From NCBI GenBank assembly GCA_039720395.1, contig CM077822.1, forward strand, positions 20,109,267 to 20,173,266: DNA of 64,000 nucleotides. The letters are read 5' to 3'. Below the pieces are notes generated by a model. That model made no database searches, had not been told where the DNA came from, and worked only from the letters and a program-made list of their open reading frames with translations. Source of the DNA: Liquidambar formosana (taxonomy: Eukaryota; Streptophyta; Magnoliopsida; Saxifragales; Altingiaceae). Below are positions 1 to 10,908 of the stretch, piece by piece; the stretch's first letter is position 1; the number at the start of each line of letters is the position of its first letter. A program made the position numbers and the translations under genes.

Positions 1-247
1 CAGCAGCAACTTCAATCGCGTTTTTGGGTATGAAAACGTTGGATTTGGACAAAGCTTGTGAAATACAAAGTTGTAGAGAATTGAATTATCTTTCTAACAA
101 GACCAATTTCATCAAATTCTGACTTCGGATGAAAAAGTTATGATTAAAATACGACTGCTGGTTTTCAGAAAATCTGCTGCTGAATTATGACGAATTTCAC
201 TCCCTCCAAACCCTCTTCTCCTCTCTTGTTTAAAGACATTAAGAGAG

Positions 248-255
248 TATTTATA
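248..255 (-). promoter_or_regulatory. Candidate U3 TATA box, family 1 LTR
   Basis: On the minus strand the octamer TATAAATA lies about 620 bp into the LTR. The same octamer occurs at the equivalent place in the other LTR copies (18495-18502, 28317-28324, 42555-42562, 58995-59002). Promoter use is inferred, not shown. Confidence 0.6.
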
Positions 256-392
256 GCTGAAATCTGGAGTTTCCCTTTCCTTCCTGGACTAGGTTTCCTT
301 GGAGAATAATCAAAAGGTATTTTATAATGATAAAAGACTTCTAATCTGAATAGGAAAAGGAAATTGTCTTTTATAAAAATTGGGAGACTGAC

Positions 393-460
393 CACTAACA
401 CGCATGCACATGTATTGTATGTGCGTACACACACTCATCACATACGTACACGTGTTAGTG
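393..460. repeat. Inverted repeat in U3 upstream of the TATA box
   Basis: Perfect 10-bp arms CACTAACACG (393-402) and CGTGTTAGTG (451-460) enclose a segment rich in ACGTAC and CATGCA motifs. Other LTR copies keep at least 8 bp of the arms (ctAACACG/CGTGTTag), and one copy (near 42759) has a 1-bp insertion in the right arm. It lies roughly 140 bp upstream of the TATA box in element sense. Confidence 0.6.
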
Positions 461-872
461 TCATGATAAAAATGGCTAATTTAATAAAATAATTTTCTTT
501 TCAATTTAACCAAAAATCTCATGCTGTGATTCGCACTAATTCTTCAAGGATAATCTGTAAATAACCACACTAAACTCATCATCAGGGCCACGGGACTTAA
601 GTACCTCATATGCATCCATATGAACTCCAATTGACAATTTGGAGATCATTCCAAGGTCAAATGAAAAGTTTGGGACTTAAAAGACGATTATGCCCCTCAA
701 GTCACAAAAGCTCTTATTATCCCTCAAGATCAACTCCAATTTGAACCAAAATTCATATCCATTGTCCTTGTGACTCTAGAAAACTAATGCAAGTGACTAG
801 ACTCAAAAACAAAACAAAAACATGCATGGAATGATGAGCCCTAGTAAGGTGGTGCAAAAATGGGGTGTGACA

Positions 873-888
873 GAAGCCCCTCATTGGC
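873..888 (-). other. Candidate polypurine tract of element A
   Basis: On the minus strand the run GAGGGGCTTC directly precedes the 3' LTR. The position is right for plus-strand priming but the purine run is short. The same sequence abuts the 3' LTR of B (28942-28957). Confidence 0.45.
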
Positions 889-1011
889 GAACAAGTTACA
901 CTTGTGAACCAATGATAAAGAACAACCCATTTTTGGCCAAAAAGCCTGGAGAAATCACACACTGATACCAACAATGATGGGAGGTTGAAAACCTGAGACT
1001 GAAATAAGGAA

Positions 1012-2343
1012 GTGTACTCAAGTCATGAGTATACTTAAACCACTGGGGGTTAAGAATTGATAAGAGAAGCATATTCAAGCCACTACGAATGAACATACTT
1101 TTGAAACGGAGAAATATATTCTAGTCACGAATATATTTAACCAAGTGATGAGAATGAGATCTGAAAAGTACGTTCAAGTGATGAACGTACCTTGGAAATG
1201 GAGAAGTATATTCAGGTCACGAATATATTTAACCAAGTGAGTGACAAAATATCTGAGAAGTATACTCAAGTGATGAGTATACCACTGAAATGGAGAAATA
1301 TATTCAGGTCACGAATATATTTAACCAAGTGATGTGAGAATGAAATCTGAGAAGTATACTCAAGTGGTGAGCATACCATTGAAATGGAGAAATATATCCA
1401 AGCGATGGATATATTTTACCAAGTAATCTGAGAATGAAATCTGAGAAGTATACTCAAGTGGTGAGCATACCATTGAAATGGAGAAATATATCCAAGCGAT
1501 GGATATATTTAACCAAGTAATCTGAGAATGAAATCTGAGAAGTATACTCAAGTGGTGAGCATACCATTGAAATGGAGAAATATATCCAAACGACGGATAT
1601 ATTTAACCAAGTAAGATAAGAATAATCTGAGAAGTGTACTCAAGTGATGAGTACACCATTGAAATGGAGAAATATATTCTAGTCACGAATATACTTAACC
1701 AAGTAAGTGACAAGTATGTTTAAGTGATAAACATACCATTGAAATAGAGAAATATATCCAAGTGATGGATATACTTAACCAAGTAAGTGACAAGTATGTT
1801 TAAGTGATAAACATACCATTGAAATAGAGAAATATATCCAAGCGATGGATGTACTTAAGCAAGTAAGATAGAGAATAATCTGAGAAGTATACTCAAGTGA
1901 TGAGTATACCATTGAAATGGAGAAATATATTCAAGTGATGAATATATTTAACCAAGTAAGTGACAAATAATCTGACAAGTATGTTCAAGTGATGAACATA
2001 CCATTGAAATGGAGAAATATACCCAAGCGATGGATATACTTAACCAAGTAAGTGACCAAATATCTGAGAAGTATACTCAAGTGATGAGTATACCATTGAA
2101 ATGGAGAAATATACCCAAGCGATGGATATACTTAACCAAGTAAGTGATAATGAGGATCTGAAACTAGGAAGCATATTCAATGGGCGAACATGCTTTTGAA
2201 ATGGAAGAATATATTCAAGTGATATTATATTCAACCAAGTATGATAGAAAATGAGAATTTGAAACTGAGAAGCATATTCAAAGGGTGAATGCACTTTTGA
2301 AATGGAAGAACACATTCAAGCGATGAATATATTCAACCAAGTA
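1012..2343. repeat. Tandem array of about 29 short hairpins (element A)
   Basis: Two hairpin types alternate. Type I has arms such as GTATACTCA/TGAGTATAC and type II arms such as ATATATCCA/TGGATATAT, mostly with a 5-nt loop AGTGA or AGCGA. They are linked by a short spacer that itself reads CCATTGAAATGG, giving a period near 95 bp. Different units have different arm sequences but the two arms change together (for example 1168-1190, 1260-1282, 1392-1414, 1634-1656, 1714-1736, 1979-2001). The array lies between the 3' LTR and the antisense ORF. Short ORFs here are by-products of the repeats. Confidence 0.9.
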
Positions 2344-2625
2344 GGATGAAAAATCAAGATTTGAAATGAGGATATATGATCAATTTATCAAGATTGAACA
2401 GGCATGGTGCAAGAGGAAAGTGACTTAACACATTGTCACTTGAGTTGGCATGACACAGGGGAAATATATTCAACCCTTTTGAACATAAAATCAATTCAAG
2501 GAATTGATTTCAAGATGGAATTTGATTGATTTTAAGCTCAAAAAGTGTTGAATATCTCATTTGGAAGGAGGTTTGATCACGCGTCAAGGCGAGACAAAGC
2601 GAGAAGCAAAACCAAAACAAAGTGG
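2344..2625. other. Spacer between hairpin array and antisense-ORF promoter
   Basis: No gene or clear repeat is visible. It is nearly identical to the matching part of B (about 30732-31012), so it is an ordinary part of the element. Confidence 0.5.
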
Positions 2626-2683
2626 CTTGGGTGACCACCAGGCCTCGGGAGGCTAGCCGCCCAGGCCTGGGTGGTTACCCGAG
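2626..2683 (+). promoter_or_regulatory. GC-rich inverted repeat upstream of antisense ORF
   Basis: Arms CTTGGGTGACCACC (2626-2639) and GGTGGTTACCCGAG (2670-2683) pair at 12 of 14 positions around the core GGCTAGCCGCCCAGG. This GC-rich block stands out in AT-rich surroundings and ends 88 bp before a TATA box. The same block at the same spacing occurs in B (31013-31070) and C (63901-63938). Regulatory function is inferred from position and conservation. Confidence 0.6.
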
Positions 2684-2770
2684 CCCGAAGCGAAAATCCC
2701 ACTTTGAATAGGAAACTTCCTATTCTGATAGGTTTTTTCCTATTTGAACTTGGATTTGTGACCTTTTCCC

Positions 2771-2777
2771 TATAAAA
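2771..2777 (+). promoter_or_regulatory. Candidate TATA box of the antisense ORF (A)
   Basis: TATAAAA lies 56 bp before the ATG at 2827 and is conserved with the same spacing in B and C. Confidence 0.65.
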
Positions 2778-2826
2778 ACACATCCAAGAGGTTCCTAAAC
2801 CTACTTGTATTCATTCATTAGAAATT

Positions 2827-4113
2827 ATGGAGGCTCTAGAAAAATTTTTAGGAGGGTTTTTGAGAGTTATGAGTGCTGAAGCAAAATCTGAGTTCAAGTG
2901 CTTTGGCTTGGATCCATTGCTCTCCTTGAGGCATGTGAGGCTTGAAACGAACCTCTTGACTGCTGCTACATATTTTTGGGATCCTCAAGTTCATGTGTTC
3001 CGCTTCAACTATGAAGAACTGTGCCCAACCATGGAGGAATTCTGTGCATTGTATGGAGTTTCAACGGTAGGTCCTTTCATTCTCCCTACTCCTCGCCCAA
3101 GCTTTCTTACTTCTTTCTCCAATCTACTTGGGATTCACTCACAATATGCCTCTACGTTTGTAAAGGACCATATGGTAGACTTGATGAAATTGGCAACCTC
3201 TTTTTTAGCTTGTGATAGTAAAGGTATTCTGAATTTTACCTTTCCTATTAAGCATGCTCTTGCCTTTTGCCTCATTGGTCGTTTTCTTATTTCCACTGGT
3301 ACTCCACATGTTCCCATTCAAATCTGTGACTTGATTCCTCTCCTTGCCAAGGGCCGTAACTTGATTCCCATGGTGCTAGCTGAAACCCTGAATGGTTTGG
3401 ATAAAACTCATGAGGACCCAAAGGTTCCTTTAGGGGGTAGCCCCATTCTACTGCAGATGTGGTTGCTTGAAAGACTGAATTTCTTGTCACCAGTTGCCAT
3501 TACATCATACAAGCCCCAGCATTACTGCCTTCGCCGCATTGAACTGCCTGGAGAGTTTTCATTTAGGGATTGGCTAGGTTACTTCCAAACCCTTTCATAG
3601 AGGAATATCAAGTGGTTTGTCTTCATATGGGGCTGCAGTGACCAGGTGCTTCTGCGGACTTCTGGATGCGCCATGGTGAGACTCATAGGACTGAGGTCTA
3701 CTTCTTTTTATTGGCCTTTAAGGGTTCTTCGTCATATGGGTGCCATGCAAACCATACCTACTTCCTTGAAAGGTGACTATCCTGTGGTGCCCGCGGGTCT
3801 TTCTGTAGTGACTTGGGCGAAGGACCGATGGCCTAGAAAGCTAACACTAACCCAAGTTACGAATACTGATGGTCCGTATATGATGAGCCCCGAGTATAAG
3901 GAATGGTTGAAAAGCAATTTAGGTGAGAGAGAGACTACTCGAAGAGAAAGGATTTTTGGACTTATCAAGAACAATGAACTTGGACCTTGCAGAGAAGATA
4001 TTATGGAAGCAGTGACAGCAGCTTATGAACACGACTTGAGGAAGAAAAGAAGACATGCAAGAGAGGAGAAGAAAGCTGAAGAGCGAGCTGCAAAGAAGCC
4101 CAAGAAAAACTGA
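2827..4113 (+). pseudogene. Antisense additional ORF of element A (one nonsense codon)
   Basis: This ORF runs opposite to gag-pol and encodes a 428-codon protein in one frame, interrupted only by TAG at 3598-3600, where B has a tryptophan codon. The N-terminal two thirds resembles the plant-specific proteins found as extra ORFs in Tat-lineage elements (plant-mobile-domain-like; I believe the current family label is DUF7745, not checked). Motifs include MEALEKFLGGFLRVM, a TAATYFWDPQ block and EELCPTMEEFCALYGVS. The C-terminus is strongly basic (RKKRRHAREEKK, AAKKPKKN) and looks like a nuclear localisation signal. The start is chosen at the ATG 56 bp after the TATA box, shared by all copies. 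The molecular function is unknown. Confidence 0.8.
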
Positions 4114-4296
4114 AGACTCAATAGAATAGGATATTTATGGCATATTTATAGTTCTTTTACTTAATACCAATGAATTGCTATGTCAATCAATTTTAGTTTT
4201 GAATAAATTGCCAATAATAAATCAAATTTGGGATTTTCTTGTTTGATTTAGACCGCACCCAAGGTAACTTTATGGGTTGCCTACGTATCTCCATGG

Positions 4297-4352
4297 TTTT
4301 TCTTCTTCTTTTTTTTTTTTGTTTTTTGTTTTTTTTTTTGTTTTTTGTTTTT
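4297..4352. repeat. T-rich (purine-rich in element sense) low-complexity tract
   Basis: Long T runs broken by G lie between the converging ends of the antisense ORF and integrase. B (32683-32738) and C (62236-62290, as A/G on the plus strand) have the tract in the same place. Confidence 0.8.
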
Positions 4353-4434
4353 GAATGGAGAATCAGGTCTTACGTAGTTCTTATGCCTTAACTTTTGCCT
4401 AGGCCACCCTTACGGGTTTTCAACCTAGCAGGCT

Positions 4435-6177
4435 TCAAACATGATATTTCTTTAATTGATCCAAATTAGTTGGACGAGCGAACTCAATTCCATCTAAATC
4501 CATGAGGCGAACAGCCCCTGCTGGCAATATTTCTTTGATAATGTATGGCCCACCCCAACTTGGCTTGAATTTTCCCCGCGGATCGAACACTGGAGCTCTG
4601 ATTTCTTTCAGCACTACATCCCCTTTCTTTAGACCTCGATCTTTGACATGCTTGTTGAATGCTCTGGCAACTCTCCGTTGATACCCCTGAACATGATACA
4701 GCGCCCTTAAACGCCTTTCATCCAGCAAAGCTAACTCATCATAGCGGCTCTTAACCCAGTCCACTTCTGTTATCTGGCTCTCCACGGCAACTCTTAGTGA
4801 AGGAACTTCCAATTCAACTGGCAACACGGCCTCCATTCCATAAACTAGAGAATAAGGGGTAGCCCCTGTTGATGACCTTATTGATGTTCTGTAACCCCAT
4901 AGAGCCAATGGCAACTTCTCATGCCAGTCTGTGTGTGAGTCCGCAGTCTTCTGTAGTATCTTCTTGATGTTCTTGTTAGCTGCTTCCACCGCTCCATTAG
5001 TCTGAGGACGGTATGGCGACGACAGATGGTGAACTATGCCATACTTTTGCAAGAGCTCATGGGTTTCTTTCTGAAAGTGCTGGCTATTGTCTGAGATAAC
5101 TTCATGCGGTACCCCATATCGATAGATGATGCTGTGCTGTATGAACTGTGCTACCTTCTTGGAATTCAAGGTCTTGAAGGACGCTGCTTCCACCCACTTA
5201 GTGAAGTAGTCGATGGCGACCAGGATGTATTCATGCCCATTTGATGCCTTTGGCTTGATCTGTCCGATGATATCTATCCCCCATACCGCGAATGGCCAAG
5301 GTGATGACATACTCGTTAAAGGCATAGAAGGCAAATGTTGTCCACTGGCGAACAGTTGGCATTTGTGGCACTTCTTGACATGTGCGTGGCAGTCTCTTTC
5401 CATGGTGGACCAATAATAGCCTAGCCTCATGATTTTCTTAGCCAACATATAGCCGTTCATGTGCGGAGCCCCTGTTCCTTCATGGATTTCTTTAATCAGA
5501 TGCTCGGCTTCCTCCTCGGTGACACACAGCAGGTGGATCCCGTCGTATGACCTTCGATATAGCTTTCCTCCACAAAGTACATAGTGACTTGTCAATCGCC
5601 TTAGGGTTTTTCTATCAATGCGAGATGCTCCTTCTGGGTACTCCCTTTCTTTAATGAACTTCATTATGTCATGGAACCACGGGTGGCCATCATTTACCTC
5701 TCCTCCTCGGATTGCACAACAGTACACAGGCTTGTCTCGGCATTCTATCACCAACGGCTTCACATTTCCCCCTTCAGGTATCTCCACCATGGATGCTAGG
5801 GTCGCCAAGGCATCGGCGAACTGGTTCTTGTTTCTTGAAAGGTAGTTGAACTCTATCTCTGAGAACTCCTTGGTTAGAGCTTCCAGATAGGCATGGTAAG
5901 GCAACAATTTCTCATCTCGAGTTTTCCATTCCCCTTTTATCTGGCAAATGATTAGTGCTGAGTCCCCAAACACTTCCAATTCTTTGATCCCCAATTCAAG
6001 TGCCGCTTCCAGTGCTAGGATACAGGCCTCATACTCAGCAATGTTGTTAGTAGCTTCGAACCCCAACTTGACCGCTAACGGTGTAAATGCCTCTTCGGGT
6101 GAGACCAGCAGGACTCCTATCCCATAACCTTTCTTATTGGCTGCCCCATCGAAGTATACTCTCCGTTTTTCTACCAA
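4435..6177 (-). pseudogene. Element A pol, 3' part: second RNase H and integrase
   Basis: A 580-residue open segment. Residues about 7-130 form the Tat-type second RNase H, with acidic residues in VYFDGAAN, NNIAEYEA, VFGDSAL and NQFADAL. An integrase zinc region follows (HEGTGAPH ... KKCHKCQ, about 225-275), then the catalytic core with Asp in WGIDIIG, Asp in VISDNSQHF and Glu in GAVEAANK. The C-terminal GPY-type block WGGPYIIKE ends the protein. Relative to B it lacks 2 nt near 6170, so it is out of frame with the upstream RNase H. ISDNS replaces the ISDNG of the other copies next to the catalytic Asp. No separate start codon is expected, since this is part of a polyprotein. Confidence 0.9.
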
Positions 6178-6763
6178 TCTCTAGCACGTCCTCATCTGGG
6201 AATTGATCGTTGAACAGAGCGGATGATGACACCGGACAGCTGGCTAGGTAGTCTGCGATGACGCTTCCCTTGATAGACTTCTGATTCACGTACTTGATGT
6301 CGAATTCATTGAGGAGAATTGACCATCGAGCAGTTCTGAATGACAATACTGGCCTTTCTACCAGGTACTTCAACGGGTCCATGCGACTTATCAAGAACAC
6401 TTCGAAGGACATCATGTAGTGTCGGAGTTTCTGCGTCGCCCATACTAGTGCCACACAAGCTTTTTCAATCGCATTGTACTTCACTTCATAGTCTGTCATT
6501 TTCTTGCTTAAGTAATAGATGGCATTCTCCTTTGTAGACCCTTCGAGATATTGAGCTAATATAGCCCCCGTCGCGGTTTCGATGACCGTTAAGTATAACA
6601 AAAGTGGCGCACCTTGCCGTGGGGGAACTAAGATTGGAGGATTGCTCAAGTATCTCTTAATGGTCTCAAAGGCCTCTTGGCATTCTTCGTTCCATACTTT
6701 TGGCACACCTTTCTTAAGCAATTTGAAGATTGGTTCGCAAACCATGGTTAAGTTGGCAATGAA
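6170..6763 (-). pseudogene. Element A pol, middle part: RT thumb and first RNase H
   Basis: The segment reads from the RT-connection region (CEPIFKLLKKG) into the first RNase H (YYLSKKMTDYEVKYNAIEKA, LRHYMMSFEVF, KGSVIADYLAS). It is separated from RT by an in-frame TGA at 6764-6766, where B has a CGA arginine codon, and from the second RNase H by the frameshift near 6170. Confidence 0.88.
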
Positions 6764-7524
6764 TCAGCTTATGTATTGAACTCTTCCCAGAAAACCCCGG
6801 ATCTGCTTCTCAGTGCTAGGCGGCTCCATTTCCACAATGGCTTTTATCTTCCCTGGGTCCACTTCGATGCCTATCTGAGTGATCATGAACCCCAATAGCT
6901 TGCCTGCAGTGACACCAAAAGCGCACTTCTGTGGGTTGAGACGGAGATTGTACTTTTTTGCTCGCTCTAGGAATTTCTCTAGTGCCTTGAAATGCCCTTC
7001 TCTATCCACGGACTTTACGATCATATCATCGACATAAACCTCGACTTCCTTATGGATCATATCATGCAATAGGGTCGTAGCTGCTCTTTGGTAAGTAGCC
7101 CCAGCGTTTCTTAAGCCAAAAGGCATTACCTTGTAACAGTACGTTCCCCATTGCGTGATAAAGGCTGTTTTCTCCATGTCTTGAGGCGCCATCTTTATCT
7201 GGTTATACCCGGAGAATCCGTCCATGAAGGAGAGGAGTGCATGTCCCACCGTGCTATCTACCAACACGTCGATATGGGGTAAAGGAAAGTCATCCTTAGG
7301 GCTCGCGGCGTTGAGATCTCGGAAGTCGACACACATCCTCACTTTCCCATCTTTTTTAGGCACAGGCACTATATTCGACAACCACTCGGGGTACTCCACA
7401 ACTTGGAGGAAACCCGCGTCTGGTTGTTTAGTTACCTCTTCTTTTACTTTTAGAGCCCATTCTGGTTTTAATCTTCTGAGTTTCTGCTTTACTGGCTTCT
7501 TTAGGGAATTAGTGGGGATATAGT
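6764..7524 (-). pseudogene. Element A reverse transcriptase, main part
   Basis: RT motifs in order are VPVPKKDGKVRMCVDFRDLN, FPLPHIDVLVD, SFMDGFSGYNQIKM, MPFGLRNAGATYQR and the catalytic YVDDMIV. The 5' end of this stretch is cut by the solo LTR at 7525-10445; RT continues at 10446. It ends at a nonsense TGA. Confidence 0.92.
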
Positions 7525-8232
7525 TGTCACACCCCATTTTTGCACCACCTTACTAGGGCTCACCATTTCATGTAGGTTATTGTTTTGTTTTTGAGTCTAG
7601 TTACTTGCATTAGTTTTCTAGAATCACAAGGACATTGGATATGAATTTTGGTTCAATTTGGAGTTGATCTTGAGGGTTAATAAGAACTTTTGTGACTTGA
7701 GGGGCATAACCGTCTTTTAGGTCACGAACTTTCTATTTAACCTTGAAATGATCTCCAAGTTGTCAATTGGAGTTCATGAGAATGCATTTGAGGTATTTAT
7801 GGGTTCAATTTGATGAATTGATGGTTCGGGATTAAAATGGCTCAATACGGTTCAAGTTGGTTAAGAGACCCACTTCGGGTTGGCTCAAATTGGCTCATGA
7901 TTTTCACTCAATTCCCACCCATTTGACTTTAATTAGTCTTAATTTCATTCCCAAAGATGTTTTGGAAGATTGAATTTTGAATTGGAAAGCATTCGGTGCG
8001 ACCATATGTGCATACCTAAGCTTAGCGACGGTGGTGCATAGCGGTTAGCCAACTTTATAAAACCCAACCATGCAGCCATGGCTAGGGATTTTTGCCCTAA
8101 AATGTCTTAAATTACATTCCTCATCGAAGCACGGTCGTTTTGGCTTTCGTTTCGTCAAAATCGGACTCCGTTTGACCCCCGAAACACATTTGGAAGCTGA
8201 AAGGGCTCAAATAAGGCAATTGCTGATGGCGC

Positions 8233-8335
8233 GCTCGGGTGACCATCTGGGGCCTGGCGGCTAACCGCCCAGCCCAGGTGGTCAGCCGCCCAAGGCCAGG
8301 CGGCTAGCCGCCCAGCCCCAGGTGGTCACCCGAGC
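8233..8335 (+). promoter_or_regulatory. GC-rich inverted repeat in U3 of the diverged LTR
   Basis: Perfect 13-bp arms GCTCGGGTGACCA (8233-8245) and TGGTCACCCGAGC (8323-8335) enclose a GC-rich core with the 14-bp palindrome GGCGGCTAGCCGCC (8299-8312). It is closely related to the block upstream of the antisense ORF in A, B and C. Confidence 0.65.
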
Positions 8336-8520
8336 CTCTTTCCTTTTTTGAGCTTTGACGCGGCTCCTCCCTATTTCCTCGGATTTGCTCGCCTCCAGCC
8401 GCCATTTAACCCTAATTTCAGCCCTATTTGACCTACTTGAGCCCCAAGGTAACCTCTAAGAGCCCTTGGATCAATCCCTAGGGTTTTAATCCCAACCATT
8501 GAGGGTTTCCCCTCAATCCC

Positions 8521-8528
8521 TATAAATA
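8521..8528 (+). promoter_or_regulatory. Candidate TATA box of the diverged LTR
   Basis: TATAAATA lies about 186 bp downstream of the GC-rich inverted repeat, in the orientation expected for U3. Confidence 0.6.
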
Positions 8529-10445
8529 CCCCCTTATACTTCAGCAATGGGGGAGGCAATTTCTGAAGTGTGAGGCATGTGTGAGACTTGGAGGCTATGG
8601 CAGCCATCCTTAGGGTAGTTTAACCTAAACTTTGAGTGAGAGAGTGAGAGAGAAGGCTTGAAGGAGGGCTGGAGTATTGCTTGAAGGCTTGAAGAAGAGT
8701 GTTTCCAGCAGTACAATAAGAAGAGGAGGACTCTCTACAGCAGCCACCATAGGTATACCTCTTCCCCTTTCTTTCTTTCATTCAAACTAGGGTTTTTGCA
8801 TAAGATAGCATTATTCCATGTTCAAGCTTGTACTTTTATTGTGCTTTGCTATTTCTATTAGTTAGTATGCATATCTAGGATCATATTCATGGGCTGTTTA
8901 GTATGCTAGGATGATATTCCATGTGATTTACTGCATGTTTGGGACTTTAGGGTTTCCTTAGTGCTGAAAATGGTTTTCTGCGTGAAATAACTCTTTTGCA
9001 TATTAAAGCTTGTGTTTTTATTGTGTTTTGCTATTTCTATTAGTTAGTATGCATATTTAGGATCATGTTCATGGGCTGTTTAGTATGCTAGGATGCTATT
9101 CCATGTGATTTACTGCATGTTTGTGATTCTAGGGTTTCTATCATCCTTGTGTGGGTTTAGTTGCATATAGCATGATTGGTTAGGGATTTTTCCCTGTTTT
9201 TTCTTCATAGTTGCTGCATATGTGTTCCATATTAGGTAACTATGATATTTCTAGCATTCATATAGTTGATTTTAGGGTTTTTTGCATGTCATTGCATGTA
9301 GGGTTGAATTAGGGTTTCAGTTAGCTTATGATTCATGTTGTTTGCATGACTTGTGGTTGATTTTAAGCCTTATTTCAATTCTGTCCAGATCTGTTGTTTG
9401 TCCTTGATATGATATTTTGAGCATGTATTTGCTTATGTTTAAGCATGATAATGGCTTGATTTGGAATCTAGCCTGGGTGGTTGGTATTTTGGCATGTTTT
9501 GCATGGAAATTGCAGGTGCTTTGACAGGTACAACAGGTGCAACTACCCCACCAATGTGGGGTGGTTATTTTGGCTATTGTAAGATGAAATCTTACAAATA
9601 AGGTAATTACCCTATGCAATAGGGTGGTTACTTTGACAGGTTGCTTTCGCTTAAGGTAAGTAGGGTGTGAGGGTGCCCCAATTCACCCTTCTTTCCTTCC
9701 TTTGAAACTTTCCCTTTCTCCCCCCTAGGGTTATTTCCTAATAGGGGAACATGGCAATCCTTATAGTTTCCTTTCAATAACAAATACCTTTTGAATCAAG
9801 GTTTCCATTTCTTATCAAAATACCATGTTTTACCAAAAATCTTTTGAGAATCATTTATTTTGGAAACTTACCATGTTTTACTTGAAAGGAAACTTAGGGT
9901 TTACCATAGGCCTTGATTAGGTTATAACCCTATTCCCTTTCGAACTACGTGGACTTTGATCCATGTATTTCCATACATGGTACGTAGGCGCTCTTCGTGA
10001 GGTTCAAGTCCGCCCTAGGATACTAAGTATCCTAGGTTTTCTCCTCTCCCTCTTTCTTTTTTCTGTTTTTCTTTGATTTACTTGATTATATGGATGAATG
10101 AATGAATGATATGCATGCTGTCTTGTGATGATAATTGTTGATTTGTGTGTGATTAAGACTTTGATTTAGCCCAATTAAATTAAGAGACCGTTTAGGGCGA
10201 TATGGGTGCCTATAGGCTTTGCCTAGAACCTTCCCATATCGTAACTTAGCCTCCGAATCCTCGAATTCTCTGGTTTCCAAAAGACTTTTTGCCTTACCAT
10301 TTTAAACATGGAGTCAATCTTTTGTTTTCCTAAAACAAAACTGTTTTTTAGGGTTTTCCTTGTTTCCTTTAAAAAATAAGGTGGCGACTCCTTTCTTTAC
10401 TTTTAAACCCTCCTGTGGGCCTCGCAACCGTTTTTGGGGTCCACA

Positions 10446-10737
10446 ATAGTGTTGCACAATATCGGGGTCGATGCCAGGCATGTCTTCATAAGACCATGCA
10501 AAAGCCATAATGTTGGCTTTCAAGAGGGAGATCATCTTTTCTTTTTCAACGGGGGAGAAGGTTTTCCCAATTTTAACTATTCTTGGCAATTCATTCGTCC
10601 CTAAGTTGATTGATTCCAATTCATCCATATTAGGTTCGGTGACGCCCCTTTTCCTTTGCTCAACGAGCTCCGGGGGGACATCGTTCCTAGGATCTATATC
10701 CATGCCATAAATATCCATAGAGGAGAGAAAAGAGACA
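10446..10737 (-). pseudogene. Element A pol N-terminus (exon 2 start)
   Basis: The ATG at 10718 opens the pol region (MDIYGMDIDPRNDVPPELVE). The stretch ends in MPGIDPDIVQHY at the solo LTR insertion. The first 19 nt upstream of the ATG are open and in frame with gag-pro if the predicted intron is removed. Confidence 0.85.
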
Positions 10738-10908
10738 CTGCATATATAGAGAAAGAAAGCACACTTTATTGACTAGGAATAATGGGAATGACACACAAAA
10801 GAAAGAAGGAAAACAAACAAATCTGTATCAATTCTATGACTCCACAAAGTGAGTAAAGTAGATACATCTTATTGAATTAGGGAAATATTACTAAACTAAG
10901 ACACCTAC
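10738..10908 (-). other. Predicted intron between gag-pro and pol (element A)
   Basis: The donor GTAGGT (10908-10903) contains the gag-pro stop codon. The acceptor is TATATGCAG after a T-rich stretch. Removing the 171 nt keeps the frame from gag-pro into pol. Ogre elements are known to carry a spliced intron at this place. B (36200-36370) and C (56012-56179) have the same donor, acceptor and phase. Confidence 0.65.

Larger units (their letters stand above)
1..872 (-). repeat. 3' LTR of element A (U3 side and part of R; remainder off-window)
   Basis: The segment matches the end of the complete LTRs at 26341-28941 and 40584-43180. In element sense it starts TGTCACACCCC at 872. Only about one third of the 2.6-kb LTR is inside the window. 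Confidence 0.93.
7525..10445 (+). mobile_element. Diverged gypsy solo LTR inserted in RT of element A
   Basis: The 2921-bp segment begins TGTCACACCCC and ends GGTCCACA, and is flanked by the 5-bp target duplication ATAGT (7520-7524 and 10446-10450). The uninterrupted target is seen in B near 35910. It shares its termini and several internal blocks (the region around 9970-10030 and 10190-10240) with the family 1 LTR but is otherwise clearly diverged, so it represents a related subfamily. No internal element sequence is present, so the LTRs have recombined to a solo LTR. Short ORFs inside are not supported as genes. Confidence 0.92.

Noticed and set aside
1012..2343. CRISPR-like array
   Set aside because: The repeats are palindromic but have no unique spacers and no cas genes, and they lie inside a plant retrotransposon.
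5213..5845. Plus-strand ORFs opposite RNase H and integrase (also in B near 33599-34231)
   Set aside because: They are shadows of the conserved pol frame with no motif of their own.
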